From the NCBI RefSeq assembly GCF_004135735.1, contig NZ_CP012670.1, forward strand, positions 7,766,501 to 7,830,500: a stretch of 64,000 nucleotides of DNA, written 5' to 3'. Below are positions 27,062 to 35,160 of this stretch, piece by piece; the first letter of the stretch is position 1, and each line of letters opens with the position of its first letter. A program made the translations under genes and the position numbers. This DNA is from Sorangium cellulosum. Its GTDB lineage: Bacteria; Myxococcota_A; Polyangia; Polyangiales; Polyangiaceae. The notes beneath the pieces were generated by a model that worked only from the letters and a program-made list of their open reading frames with translations, searched no databases and had not been told where the DNA came from.

Positions 27062-27331
27062 GCCGAAGCAACGTACCAGTTCAAGGGCAATGTCTCTCAA
27101 GACATCACGGTTCGGCTGTTCGATCTCAAGCAGGTGCGCAGCGCCGACAGCTCCGCGCCGTGGGACATCAGCGTGACGATCACATGGGGGGGAGAGATCG
27201 CCTTCGATCGACCGCTCTCCGGCGCGGATCCGCTCCACGCCGTGGAGCTGGCTGCTCGATTCGCAGCCAGCTACCTCCGCGGCCGAGCGCAAGATGAGGG
27301 CGGCACGCTCGATCCACCCATCTGGCCCTGA
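27062..27331 (+). pseudogene. C-terminal part of a small DUF6968-like protein
   Basis: The frame reads AEATYQFKGNVSQDITVRLF, then SSAPWDISVTITWGGEIAF, PLSGADPLHAVELAARFA and a short tail ending PPIWP. The pattern (strand, charged strand, WxxxVxI, then GxDxLxAVxLA helix) is that of small DUF6968-type proteins of about 100 residues. The frame stays open leftward to about 26999 but has no ATG, GTG or TTG with a ribosome site. So the 5' end was lost or the start is unusual. The stop is TGA at 27329. Confidence 0.45.
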
Positions 27332-27591
27332 AGGAGTGGATCCTTCGGGCCCGAACGCCCCGCCCCTGCCCCTGCCCGACCGACCTCATCGAGGCCACGC
27401 GCTACGTGCGGCTGCCCGCGCGTGGGGAGGCCATCTCGCCAGGCTTGCGATCAACCCTCCGACCCCCTGGCCGGCAGCAGCACGCCGGGGCCTCTCCACG
27501 CGCACGCCGGTCGCTTCCAAAGATGAGGGTGGAGCCCCGCCCCGACAGAGGCCGGCTTCACCGGGCGCAGCGGCCGTGATGCAATGCCCCC

Positions 27592-28431
27592 GTGACCGCA
27601 TCCAGCAAGCCCAGGGCGCCCGAGGGCGATCTCGCCACCTTCGAGCGCGAGCGCTTCACGCACGGCGGGACCACGCACGACGTCTACCGGAAAGGAGCGG
27701 GCCCCGCGGTCCTCGTGCTGACCGAGATGCCGGGCATCTCTCCGCAGGTGCTCGGGTTCGGCGACCGGGTCGTCGCGCTCGGCTGCACGGCCGTGCTCCC
27801 GAGCCTCTTCGGGACCGCGGGCCGCGACCCCTTCCGAGCCGGCGCCTCGACCACGCTCTATCTCCTCTCGACGATGGTCAAAACCTGCATCAGCAAGGAG
27901 TTCACCTGCCTGGCGACGGGGCGCTCCTCGCCCGTCGTCGACTGGCTCCGGGCCCTCGCCGCCTCGGAGCACGCGCGCTGCGGCGGGCCGGGCGTGGGCG
28001 TCGTGGGGATGTGCTTCACCGGCGGCTTCGCGCTCGCGATGGCGGCAGACGCCCGGGTGCTGGCCCCCGTCATGTCGCAGCCGTCGCTCCCGCTCGGGAT
28101 CACGAGGAGCCGGCGGCGAGCCGTCGACTGCGACCCGGCGACCCTCGACGCGGTGGCGCAGCGCTGCGACCGGCAGGGCCTCCGGGTGATGGGGCTCCGC
28201 TTCAGGGACGATCCCTATGTGCCGGAAGAGCGGTTCCAGCTCCTCCGCGAGCGCCTCGGGGACGGGTTCGTCGCGGTGGAGCTGGAGCAGGCCGACGGGC
28301 ACCCCGACGGGCCCCTCGAGAAGCACCACGCGGTGCTCACGTCGTCGTTGATCGATGCCCCGGGCGAGCCGACGCGCGCCGCGCTCGACCGGGTCCTCCA
28401 GCTCCTTCGCGACAAGCTGCTGGCGGCGTAG
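27592..28431 (+). CDS. Dienelactone hydrolase family protein
   Basis: 279 residues from GTG 27592. The alpha/beta-hydrolase layout is clear: GPAVLVLTEMPGISPQVLGF (oxyanion side), a strand-helix section with VLPSLFG, and GVVGMCFTGGFALAMAAD, in which Cys of GxCxGG is the dienelactone-hydrolase nucleophile. The acid and His come from LGDGFVAVELEQADGH and a later HHAVL segment. It is somewhat longer than the classic ClcD-type enzyme because of N- and C-terminal extensions. A cytoplasmic role in aromatic or lactone breakdown is typical of the family, with no pathway genes nearby to confirm it. Confidence 0.85.
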   Translation: MTASSKPRAPEGDLATFERERFTHGGTTHDVYRKGAGPAVLVLTEMPGISPQVLGFGDRVVALGCTAVLPSLFGTAGRDPFRAGASTTLYLLSTMVKTCISKEFTCLATGRSSPVVDWLRALAASEHARCGGPGVGVVGMCFTGGFALAMAADARVLAPVMSQPSLPLGITRSRRRAVDCDPATLDAVAQRCDRQGLRVMGLRFRDDPYVPEERFQLLRERLGDGFVAVELEQADGHPDGPLEKHHAVLTSSLIDAPGEPTRAALDRVLQLLRDKLLAA

Positions 28432-28515
28432 CGCGGCCCGATCCAGCCGCCACGCCGCGCCGCCGGCGCCGCGATCTCCGGCGCGAGGTCGCCCGCGCCG
28501 GCCGCAGGACGCGAG

Positions 28516-29610
28516 CTACTGCGCGCTGCACCCCTCGAGCTCGGCCATCATGCGCCAGAACGCGCTCGCCTTGTTCTCGCAGCTCGCCTGCGTCGTATGC
28601 GTGTGCTCGTACTCGGGGTTTCCCGACGTGTCCACGGCGAAGCGCGGGTGCTCCATCGGGATCTCGACCCCGTCCACCACCGCGGTGTGCCGCTCGCCGT
28701 TCCAGTGCGCGTCCAGGTCCTCGAAGTCGAAGAGGATCTTCCCGTTCGCGCGGCAGAAGTCGCGGATCTGCTGGTTACGCTCCGCGCGGTTCACGCCGTT
28801 GTACTCCTCGTCCGCGGGGCCGGTCATGTAGATGAACGTGACGTTCGGGAACTCCCGACCGAGCGCGTCGAGCGTCTCCAGGTAACGCTGCACGTCCGCC
28901 TCGGTCTGCTCCGAGATCTCGAACGACCAGGCCCACATCGAGTACCGGATCTCCGGGTTCTCCCTCAGGATCGATCGCAGGTTGTCGACCCCGTCCTCGG
29001 TCCCCCAGTAGTGCTCTGCCCGGACGAGGTTGTCGCTGATCATCCCGTCCCACATCGGGAAGACCTCGCTCTCGGACGGGACACCGCAGTACTCGGCCTT
29101 GAAGCCGTAGTCGGCGTTCTTTGCCTCGAGGCTCTCGGCGCCGACGATGATCTGCGCGCCGTGCGAGCGATGGCCGTAATGGAAGACAAAGTCGCCCGAC
29201 TTGAGCGCGTCGATGCAGCGCGCCGGGATGTCCTCCAGGCTCGCATGGCGGTGGTCGAAGGTCCGCGCATCCGCAGGATTGCCGCCGGTCGAGCTGCTCC
29301 CCGTGGTGCTGCTGCTCCCGGTCGAGCTGCTGCCCGTGGTGCTGCTCCCGGTCGAGCTGCTGCCCGTGGTGCTGCTGCTGCTGCCGCCGCCGCCGGTCGA
29401 GCTGCTGCCCGTGCCGCTGCCGCCGCCGCCGGTCGAGCTGCTGCCGGCGCCGCTGCCGCCTCCGGTGCTGCTGCCGCTCGTCGTCGCGCCGTCGCTGCTC
29501 GAGTCGTCTCCTGCGCGGCGCTCGCTGTCGGAGCTGTCGCCGCAGGCCGTCGCAAGAGCCAGGGTGGTTCCAAGGAGGATGATGTTCAACTGACGCAAGA
29601 ATTGTGTCAT
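28516..29610 (-). CDS. Ser/Gly/Thr-linker lipoprotein with SGNH-like domain
   Basis: 364 residues from ATG 29610. The lipobox is ALATAC and is followed by about 85 residues of Ser, Gly and Thr (SSSTGGGGSS type). The linker is encoded by CTGCTGCCCGTGGTGCTGCT-like DNA repeats. The folded part has FVFHYGHRSHGAQIIVGAES, MWDGMISDN, EIRYSMWAWSFEI and VTFIYMTGPADEEYNGVNRA followed by NQQIRDFCRANGKILFDFED. The alternation of strands, the YMTGPAD and the FDFEDLDAH block recall SGNH-type hydrolases, but I cannot place the Ser nucleophile, so the class is tentative. Surface location is inferred. It is divergent from the ferredoxin. Confidence 0.75.
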   Translation of the reverse strand: MTQFLRQLNIILLGTTLALATACGDSSDSERRAGDDSSSDGATTSGSSTGGGSGAGSSSTGGGGSGTGSSSTGGGGSSSSTTGSSSTGSSTTGSSSTGSSSTTGSSSTGGNPADARTFDHRHASLEDIPARCIDALKSGDFVFHYGHRSHGAQIIVGAESLEAKNADYGFKAEYCGVPSESEVFPMWDGMISDNLVRAEHYWGTEDGVDNLRSILRENPEIRYSMWAWSFEISEQTEADVQRYLETLDALGREFPNVTFIYMTGPADEEYNGVNRAERNQQIRDFCRANGKILFDFEDLDAHWNGERHTAVVDGVEIPMEHPRFAVDTSGNPEYEHTHTTQASCENKASAFWRMMAELEGCSAQ

Positions 29611-29778
29611 GGCATTTTGGATGCTAAACGGCCGCCCGGAAAGCGCAACAGATCTCCGCGACGGTTCTTTGCCGGCGCCCTCGGCGGCCCGGCGTCGCGG
29701 GCGCCGTGACGCGTCGCCGCGGCGCGGCAGCGCGCATCGCACGCGCACACACATCTTCTGAGCGGGAGGGCAAAGCGA

Positions 29779-30129
29779 ATGGCGGAGTCGTTGAACAAGG
29801 AGAAGGCGCGGCGAGCCGCGTCGCACCCGGACCGGCCGGGGGAGCGGTGCCGGGCCGAGCCCGGCGCGTTCCGGCCCGTGGTGAACCGGAACCGGTGCGA
29901 GGCGAAAGGCGATTGCGTCGAGGTGTGCCCTTATCAGGTCTTCGAGGTCGCGCGCATCGAGCGCGCCGACTTCGACGCCCTCTCGCTGCGCGGCAAGCTC
30001 AAGGTGCTCGTCCACGGCCGGAAGACGGCCTACACGCCGAACGCGGCGCAGTGCCAGGCGTGCGGCCTCTGCGTCGTCGCCTGCCCGGAGCGGGCGATCA
30101 CGCTCCTGGCGGCGCCGGCGGCAGGGTGA
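29779..30129 (+). CDS. Two-cluster ferredoxin
   Basis: 116 residues from ATG 29779 (GGAGGGC upstream). The two iron-sulphur motifs are CEAKGDCVEVCP (residues about 39-50) and CQACGLCVVACP (about 94-105). The second has all four Cys of a [4Fe-4S] site. The first lacks the second Cys of CxxCxxC, which favours a [3Fe-4S] or differently liganded cluster, as in seven-iron ferredoxins. A basic 40-residue N-terminal extension and a spacer of about 40 residues (FEVARIERADFDALSLRG) separate it from plain bacterial ferredoxins. It is a small cytoplasmic electron carrier whose partner is not visible nearby. Confidence 0.9.
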   Translation: MAESLNKEKARRAASHPDRPGERCRAEPGAFRPVVNRNRCEAKGDCVEVCPYQVFEVARIERADFDALSLRGKLKVLVHGRKTAYTPNAAQCQACGLCVVACPERAITLLAAPAAG

Positions 30130-30352
30130 TCCGGCCGGAGTAGGGCGGCGCCAGGGCGGCCTTGCAAGGATGCGAGCCCGTGCGTAGCAGGATCGAAATC
30201 CCCGAGGACGTGCCCGCGACGGAACGGCCCAGATCCCGGGGTGATGCGACTGGCACGGAGGGTGCTTAGTCGCCCGGCAGCTCCGCCGGCGTCCTTACGC
30301 CAGCGCCTGAGGCCCCGGCGGCGCTGCCGATTTCACGTCTTGTCGGGCCAGC

Positions 30353-30397
30353 GCCCTGCAGCCACCCGCGCCTCTGCGCAGCGGGTGGCTGCAGGGC
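30353..30397. terminator. Strong 17-bp hairpin downstream of the ferredoxin
   Basis: GCCCTGCAGCCACCCGC (30353-30369) is perfectly complementary to 30381-30397, with an 11-base loop. The stem is too good to be chance. The ferredoxin ends at 30129, so as its terminator it is rather distal, and there is no T run behind it. It could instead be a protein-binding palindrome or a REP-like element. I saw no other copy here. Confidence 0.5.
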
Positions 30398-30500
30398 AAA
30401 CGAGGGCGTCGATGCCGCGGCCCCGATCGCTGCGCCGGTGGAACCGGGCGCCTCGGGTCCGCGCGCGAGGCGCGGCGCTCCGCGTGCTAGCGTGCGCCGC

Positions 30501-30767
30501 ATGACGATGAACGAGACGGACGAGGGGACCGGGGTCGGTGAGGTCCGCAGCGTCGACGAGAGCGTCCTGAAGGATCTCGAGTCGAAGTACGTCGACGTGG
30601 CCTGCCCGGTGCACGGCGGTCCGCCGACCTTCGAGCTTGCGCCGGACGGGTCGGTCGTCGAGCGCTTCTGCTGCGAGACCTTGCTCTCGATCGTGCGCGA
30701 GCTCCAGGTCGCCGCGGGCGAGCGGCCCGCGCCCGCGCGAGACGACGACGAGGAGGGCGCGGACTAG
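30501..30767 (+). CDS. Small acidic protein with Cys/His pair
   Basis: 88 residues from ATG 30501. Residues 30-60 read YVDVACPVHGGPPTFEL and VVERFCCETLLSIV. The CPxH...CC arrangement could hold a metal, and the rest is acidic at both ends (NETDEGTG and DDDEEGAD). It has no signal peptide. I recognise no named family, but the composition and codon pattern look like a real gene and not a chance frame. It is convergent with the epoxide hydrolase at 30784 (16 bases between stops). Confidence 0.6.
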   Translation: MTMNETDEGTGVGEVRSVDESVLKDLESKYVDVACPVHGGPPTFELAPDGSVVERFCCETLLSIVRELQVAAGERPAPARDDDEEGAD

Positions 30768-30783
30768 CCCCTGGGTCAGCGGC

Positions 30784-31938
30784 TCACGCCGCAGGGCGCT
30801 CGCGCAGGCCCCGGAAGAAGGCGCGCACGTCCCCGAGGAGCAGGTCCGGCGCCTCCATCGCCGCGAAATGCCCGCCGCGGGGCATCTCGGTCCACCGCAC
30901 GAGGTTCGCCCGCGCCTCGATCCAGGCGCGCGGCGCGCGGTAGATCTCCTTCGGGAAATCGGCGACGGCCGTCGGCGCCGAGATCTTCTCGTGGATATAC
31001 GACGGCACGATCCCGTTGCGCACCGTCTCGTAATAGAGGTTCGCCGCGCTGGCGATGCTGCCGGGCGCCCAGTAGAACATCGCGTTCGTGAGCAGCCGGT
31101 CCCGGGTGAACACGCGCTCGACGTCCCCGCCGCAGTCGCTCCAGGTGCGGAACTTCTCGACGATCCACGCGAGGAGCCCCGCGGGCGAGTCCGCCTGCGC
31201 GATGGCGAGCGACATCGGCTTGCTCCCCTGCAGGTGGCTGTAGCCGGTCTCCGCGGCCTGGAAGGCCGCGGCCTCCTCGAGCGCGCGCCTCGACTCCTCG
31301 GTCAGCTCCCCCTCGGGGGGCGTCGCCATGATCAGGTTCAGGTGAACGCCGACGAGGTGCTCGGCGTGCGCCGCGCCGAGGCGCGCGCCCACGATGCCGC
31401 CCCAGTCGCCGCCCTGCGCGCCATACCGAGGATAGCCGAGCGCCTCCACCATCAGGCGGTCGAACGCCGCGGCGACGCGGCGGATATCCCACCCGGCCTC
31501 GCGCGGCTTGCCGCTCCAGCCGTACCCCGGCAGCGACGGGATCACGACGTCGAACGCGTCCGCCGGATCGCCGCCGTGCGCGGCCGGATCCGTGAGCGGG
31601 CCGATGAGATGGTGAAATTCGTAGATCGAGCCGGGCCAGCCGTGAACGAGGAGCAGCGGCAGCGGCCTCGGCCCCTTGCCGCGCACGTGAAAGAAATGGA
31701 TGTCGACGCCATCCACCTCGCAGAGATACTGGGGGATCCGGTTGAGCGACGCCTCGTGGCGCCGCCAGTCGTAACGAACACGCCAGTGCTCGCAGAGCTC
31801 GCGCACATAGGCCACGTCGGCCCCGTGGGCCCACCCTCCGCCGGGGAGCGGGTCCGGGAAGCGGGTCATCGCGAGGCGGCGTCGGAGATCGTCGAGCGTC
31901 GCCTCAGGCACATCGATGTGGTAAGGGCGTACTTGCAT
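30784..31938 (-). CDS. Epoxide hydrolase (EHN-type alpha/beta hydrolase), paralogue 2
   Basis: 384 residues from ATG 31938. The same layout as at 13036 but with all catalytic blocks intact: EHN domain (VRPYHIDVPEATLDDLRRRL), HGWPGS oxyanion motif, GAQGGDWGGIVG with nucleophile Asp, LTNAMFYWAPG cap with the ring-opening Tyr, and PRGGHFAAMEAPDLL holding the catalytic His. Members convert epoxides to diols in the cytoplasm. It stands alone and shows no sign of an operon. Together with the first paralogue (His missing there) this points to duplication and divergence. Confidence 0.9.
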   Translation of the reverse strand: MQVRPYHIDVPEATLDDLRRRLAMTRFPDPLPGGGWAHGADVAYVRELCEHWRVRYDWRRHEASLNRIPQYLCEVDGVDIHFFHVRGKGPRPLPLLLVHGWPGSIYEFHHLIGPLTDPAAHGGDPADAFDVVIPSLPGYGWSGKPREAGWDIRRVAAAFDRLMVEALGYPRYGAQGGDWGGIVGARLGAAHAEHLVGVHLNLIMATPPEGELTEESRRALEEAAAFQAAETGYSHLQGSKPMSLAIAQADSPAGLLAWIVEKFRTWSDCGGDVERVFTRDRLLTNAMFYWAPGSIASAANLYYETVRNGIVPSYIHEKISAPTAVADFPKEIYRAPRAWIEARANLVRWTEMPRGGHFAAMEAPDLLLGDVRAFFRGLRERPAA

Positions 31939-32295
31939 CCTTCCACGCTAGACGGGTCCGGGGGCGAGGAGCAAGCGCGGGGCAAGCCCTCGCCGCCCGG
32001 AGGAGCGCGCGGGCGGCGCCTCGGCGTTCAGTGGACGCGATCGATGCCCTTGGCGATGAACGCGCCGCGCGCCCCGGACAGGGAGGTGCGCGCCCCGGAC
32101 AGGCTCGGGCGCGCGGTGGCCGCCGGCGCCGCGCAGCGCGGCTGCGCCATGTCGTTCGCCCGGCGCTCGCCCCTGGCCCCGGGGTGAGCGCGAAAGCGGC
32201 GCGGGCGGCCTCGCCGCGAGCGGCGCGGGCGAGCCCGAGAGAGCTCGTCCAGGCAGCGCGTGATGCGTTAAGGTTCCCGGAGAGGAGTACGAGAG
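31939..32295. other. Intergenic region
   Basis: No gene is seen. There is a short direct repeat, GCGCGCCCCGGACAGG (about 32071 and 32090). The last 40 bases carry GGAGAGGAG ahead of the next start and a TTAAGGTTCCCGG patch that could be part of its promoter. Confidence 0.4.
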
Positions 32296-33198
32296 ATGCT
32301 TAGAATCTCGGCAGCGAACATCATGGTGCTTGCGCTCGCGATGGCCGGGGCCATCGCGTGCTCGGGATCGAGCGACGGCCCCGCGGAGGTCGGCGGCGGC
32401 GGGAGCGCCGGTGAGGACCCGAGCGGCAGCGCGGCGGCGACCGGAGGACACGACGCGGCCAGCAGCGGCGCCGGTGGGCGAGACGGAGCGGGAGGAAGCG
32501 CGGCCGGGAGCGGCGGCGCGGGCGCGGGCGGCGCGGACGGCGGGACCGGCGGCTCGGGCGCGGGCGGCGCGGACGGCGGGACCGGCGGCTCGGGCGCGGG
32601 CGGCGCGGACGGCGGCGCGGGCGCGGGCGGCACGGACGGCGGGACCGGCGGCGCGGGCGCGGGCGGCGCGGACGGCGGCTCGGGCGGCTCGGGGACCGAC
32701 TGCACGGAGATGGGCCGGATCACCTACACGCTCGCGCGGGCGCCCGCGCCCACGGCAGAGCAGCAGTCCGCGTACGACAGGATCACGAGCGCCATGGATG
32801 AGGCGCTGTCGTACTACAACTGCCACACGAATATCGAGAAGCGCCTGTCGGTATCTTACGTGCCCTCGGTCGCGACGGCCGACGGCAATGTCAACGGCTC
32901 GATCCGGTTCGGTTCGGACGCCTCCATGAACTACATCACCGCCATGCACGAGATCGGCCACACCCTGGGGGTCGGGAGCCGTGAGTTCGGAGCGCTGGTG
33001 AGAGACGGCATCTTCACGGGCCCGAAGGCGACGAGCCAGCTCAGGGCCATCACGGGCAACCCGGAGGACGTCGTGCACGCGGACGCCCAGCACTTCTGGC
33101 CGTACGGCCTGAATTACACCTCCGAGGTCAAGTCGACCGCCGACCTGGTGAACCACTGCAAGATCGTGGTCGCGATCCGGGAAGACATCGGCTTCTGA
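32296..33198 (+). CDS. Lipoprotein with HExxH metal-site domain and Gly/Ala/Asp repeats
   Basis: 300 residues from ATG 32296 (GAGAGGAG upstream). The lipobox is AGAIACSG. Residues 35-135 are a repeat linker (GSGAGGADGGTGG type). The folded domain has ITYTLARAPAPTAEQQSAYD, ALSYYNCHTNIEKRLSVSYV, ASMNYITAMHEIGHTLGVGS with HEIGH as a zinc-site candidate, and then HFWPYGLNYTSEVKSTADLV and CKIVVAIREDIGF. I have seen this domain in bacterial exported proteins linked to ricin-type lectins, where it is annotated only as hypothetical. The third zinc ligand is not obvious, so protease activity is unproven. Confidence 0.75.
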   Translation: MLRISAANIMVLALAMAGAIACSGSSDGPAEVGGGGSAGEDPSGSAAATGGHDAASSGAGGRDGAGGSAAGSGGAGAGGADGGTGGSGAGGADGGTGGSGAGGADGGAGAGGTDGGTGGAGAGGADGGSGGSGTDCTEMGRITYTLARAPAPTAEQQSAYDRITSAMDEALSYYNCHTNIEKRLSVSYVPSVATADGNVNGSIRFGSDASMNYITAMHEIGHTLGVGSREFGALVRDGIFTGPKATSQLRAITGNPEDVVHADAQHFWPYGLNYTSEVKSTADLVNHCKIVVAIREDIGF

Positions 33199-33706
33199 CC
33201 GCGCCCCGGGCCGCGCCGCACCGCGTCGCGCTCGTGTTCGGCAGCGCTGCACGTCGGGTTCGTGCTCCGGGCGGCAGCGCTGCGCTCGAACGCTAAAATC
33301 TGCGCCTCTCGAGCCCCTGGCGGCATCGATCCTCAATGATGTGGTCAACCCAACAACCCGGGGTCTCACCCCGTGGGTGAAGTCGATCATCGGGCTCGAC
33401 CATCGTCTGTCGCCGTGGCATCACCATGCGCGCTGTCGCTCGATCGCTTCGCGCTCTCCACCGCGCGTCTCCGGCGTCGATGTTCGCCTCCGGCGTCGAT
33501 GCGCGACCGCAGCGGTCAGCACGAGCGCACCGCGCGACCTCATGCGCACGGCCGGGATGTCCAGAGATCTTGAAGTGCGCCTGACATGCTCCTAGCTTCC
33601 CGGCACCATGAAATCGAGCCTCGGGGGGAGGTCGTCCGACAGGGCTGGCTCGCCTGTCGTGGATACCGCTCTCGAGTCCGTACTCACACCCAGCAGGATT
33701 CAACCT
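33199..33706. other. Intergenic region with a short direct repeat
   Basis: No gene is seen in 508 bases. CCTCCGGCGTCGATG-type sequence occurs twice near 33471-33502, and CGGGGTCTCACCCCG (about 33358) is a short hairpin. The last part leads into the next lipoprotein start. A longer in-frame ATG at 33608 exists but would put 33 residues before the signal peptide, so it is not used. Confidence 0.4.
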
Positions 33707-34972
33707 ATGCGTACGATCACCACGCTCATCGCTCTCCTCAGCGCCCACGCGCTCCTCGGCTGTTCGAGCTCGGATCCCACCCCTGCACCGGGTCCAGAGG
33801 ACGAGCTGCTGGAGGCGCCCGCCCCCGGCGAAGGCGTCCAGTACCGGATGACCTCCGTGATCGAGCCGGGGCAGGAGATCGAGCGCTGTCAGCTCTTCGT
33901 GGCGCCTCCCGAGGGGCTCAACATCCAGCGGGACGAGGTGCGGTACTCGGGCGGGAGCCACCATGTCCTCCTGTACGCCACGAACTATACCGAGATCCCG
34001 ACCGAGACGCGCCGGGGCGTCCCGATCGACGCGGCCGAGGTTCATGATTGCAAGGACGGGGCCACGGCCGACTGGGAGGTCTCGGGCGTGATCTCCGGCT
34101 CCCAGTCTCCCGAAGGCAACTCCTTGCTGGGCCCCCTGCCGGAGGGCGTGGCGGTCAAGGTCAAGCCGGGCACGGTGCTCGTCATGAACACCCATTACCT
34201 GAACTCCTCGCTCGATCCGATGGAGACCGACGCGCGCATCAACCTCTACACGATCCCGGACGAGGAGGTGAAGACCGAGGCGGGCATGCTCTTCCACTAC
34301 AATCCCATCATCCGCGTGCCCGCGCGCGGGGAGTCCTCGGCGCGGATGCGATGCACGACGGAGCAGGACATCTTCGTCGTGCGGATACAGTCGCACATGC
34401 ACCGCCGCGGCGTCGGTTACGTGGCCAACCTGGTCAAGAGCGACGACTCGACGCAAGAGCTCTATGCCCACGACAAGTGGGAGCAGGTCCCGTCCGGGGA
34501 GTTCGACCCGGTCCTCGAGGTCAAGGCGGGCGAGGCCCTCGACTACCGCTGCGATTACAGGAACCCCGAGGAGCGCGACGTGGTGCAGGGCCAGACCACC
34601 CGGGATGAGATGTGCATGCTCGTCGGGCCCTACTATCCCCGCTCGCCGAGTTACGAGAACTGCCGGAACGGCGACGGCGAGTTCGCCGGCACGTGGATCG
34701 GCTCCGGCACGGCGACGTGCGCGGAGTCGCTCGCGTGCCTGTCCGGGGCGAGGTCGCCCGACGAGGACCAGGGCTTCGACTCCTATGGCTGCGTGGTGGA
34801 CAGCTGCGCGGGCGCCGGGGAGGAGCTCTCGGCGGTGCTCCAGTGCCAGTGGAGCCAGGGACACGGCGCCTGCACGGACGCGTGCGCCGAGAGCCCGGAA
34901 GCGTGCGGCGCGTGCATCGCCACGGCGTGCGCCGACGCGGTGACGGCCTGCGAGGCCGCGGCGTGCGAGTGA
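33707..34972 (+). CDS. Copper type II monooxygenase-like lipoprotein with Cys-rich C-terminus
   Basis: 421 residues from ATG 33707. The lipobox is AHALLGCSS. The PHM-like core shows GGSHHVLLYATNY (copper His pair), VLVMNTHYLNSS, QSHMHRRGVGYVANL (HxH ligands) and TTRDEMCMLVGPYYP (Met ligand). Unlike the relative at 11516 it has no CxxCH haem site. Instead it ends with about 90 residues carrying some sixteen Cys (CAESLACLSG, CVVDSCAGAG, CTDACAESPEACGACIATAC), a Myxococcus-type Cys-rich module. Export is clear, but substrate and partner are not. It is probably monocistronic. Confidence 0.85.
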   Translation: MRTITTLIALLSAHALLGCSSSDPTPAPGPEDELLEAPAPGEGVQYRMTSVIEPGQEIERCQLFVAPPEGLNIQRDEVRYSGGSHHVLLYATNYTEIPTETRRGVPIDAAEVHDCKDGATADWEVSGVISGSQSPEGNSLLGPLPEGVAVKVKPGTVLVMNTHYLNSSLDPMETDARINLYTIPDEEVKTEAGMLFHYNPIIRVPARGESSARMRCTTEQDIFVVRIQSHMHRRGVGYVANLVKSDDSTQELYAHDKWEQVPSGEFDPVLEVKAGEALDYRCDYRNPEERDVVQGQTTRDEMCMLVGPYYPRSPSYENCRNGDGEFAGTWIGSGTATCAESLACLSGARSPDEDQGFDSYGCVVDSCAGAGEELSAVLQCQWSQGHGACTDACAESPEACGACIATACADAVTACEAAACE

Positions 34973-35034
34973 CGCGGCGGTGAACGGCGCCGCAGGGCGG
35001 CCCGGCTCCGCCCTGCGGCGCGGCCGCCGCGCCC

Positions 35035-35160
35035 GCGCGGCGAGCGCTGCGCTCCGAGGGCGCGGCGAGCGCTGCGCTCCGAGGGCGCGGCGAGCGCTGC
35101 GCTCCGAGGGCGCGGCGAGCGCTGCGCTCCGAGGGCGCGAGGAGCGCTGCGCCCTCAGGG
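35035..35160. repeat. Tandem 25-bp minisatellite
   Basis: About five copies of CGCGGCGAGCGCTGCGCTCC followed by GAGGG lie between two genes and run into the stop region of the GH75-like gene. Each unit contains GAGCGCTGCGCTC, an almost perfect palindrome. The period of 25 keeps three frames open with a 25-residue pattern, none of them a gene. Confidence 0.85.

Noticed and set aside
27592..28835. Plus-strand Arg/Pro/Gly-rich frame overlapping the dienelactone hydrolase
   Set aside because: Its composition is that of a shifted frame, whereas the hydrolase frame carries all family motifs.
33608..33706. Extended N-terminus for the second monooxygenase-like lipoprotein
   Set aside because: It would place 33 residues before a good lipoprotein signal, and the inner ATG 33707 fits export.
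35035..35160. Minisatellite as the true C-terminus of a gene
   Set aside because: The GH75-like frame ends at 35155 and the frames through the array lack starts and protein-like composition.
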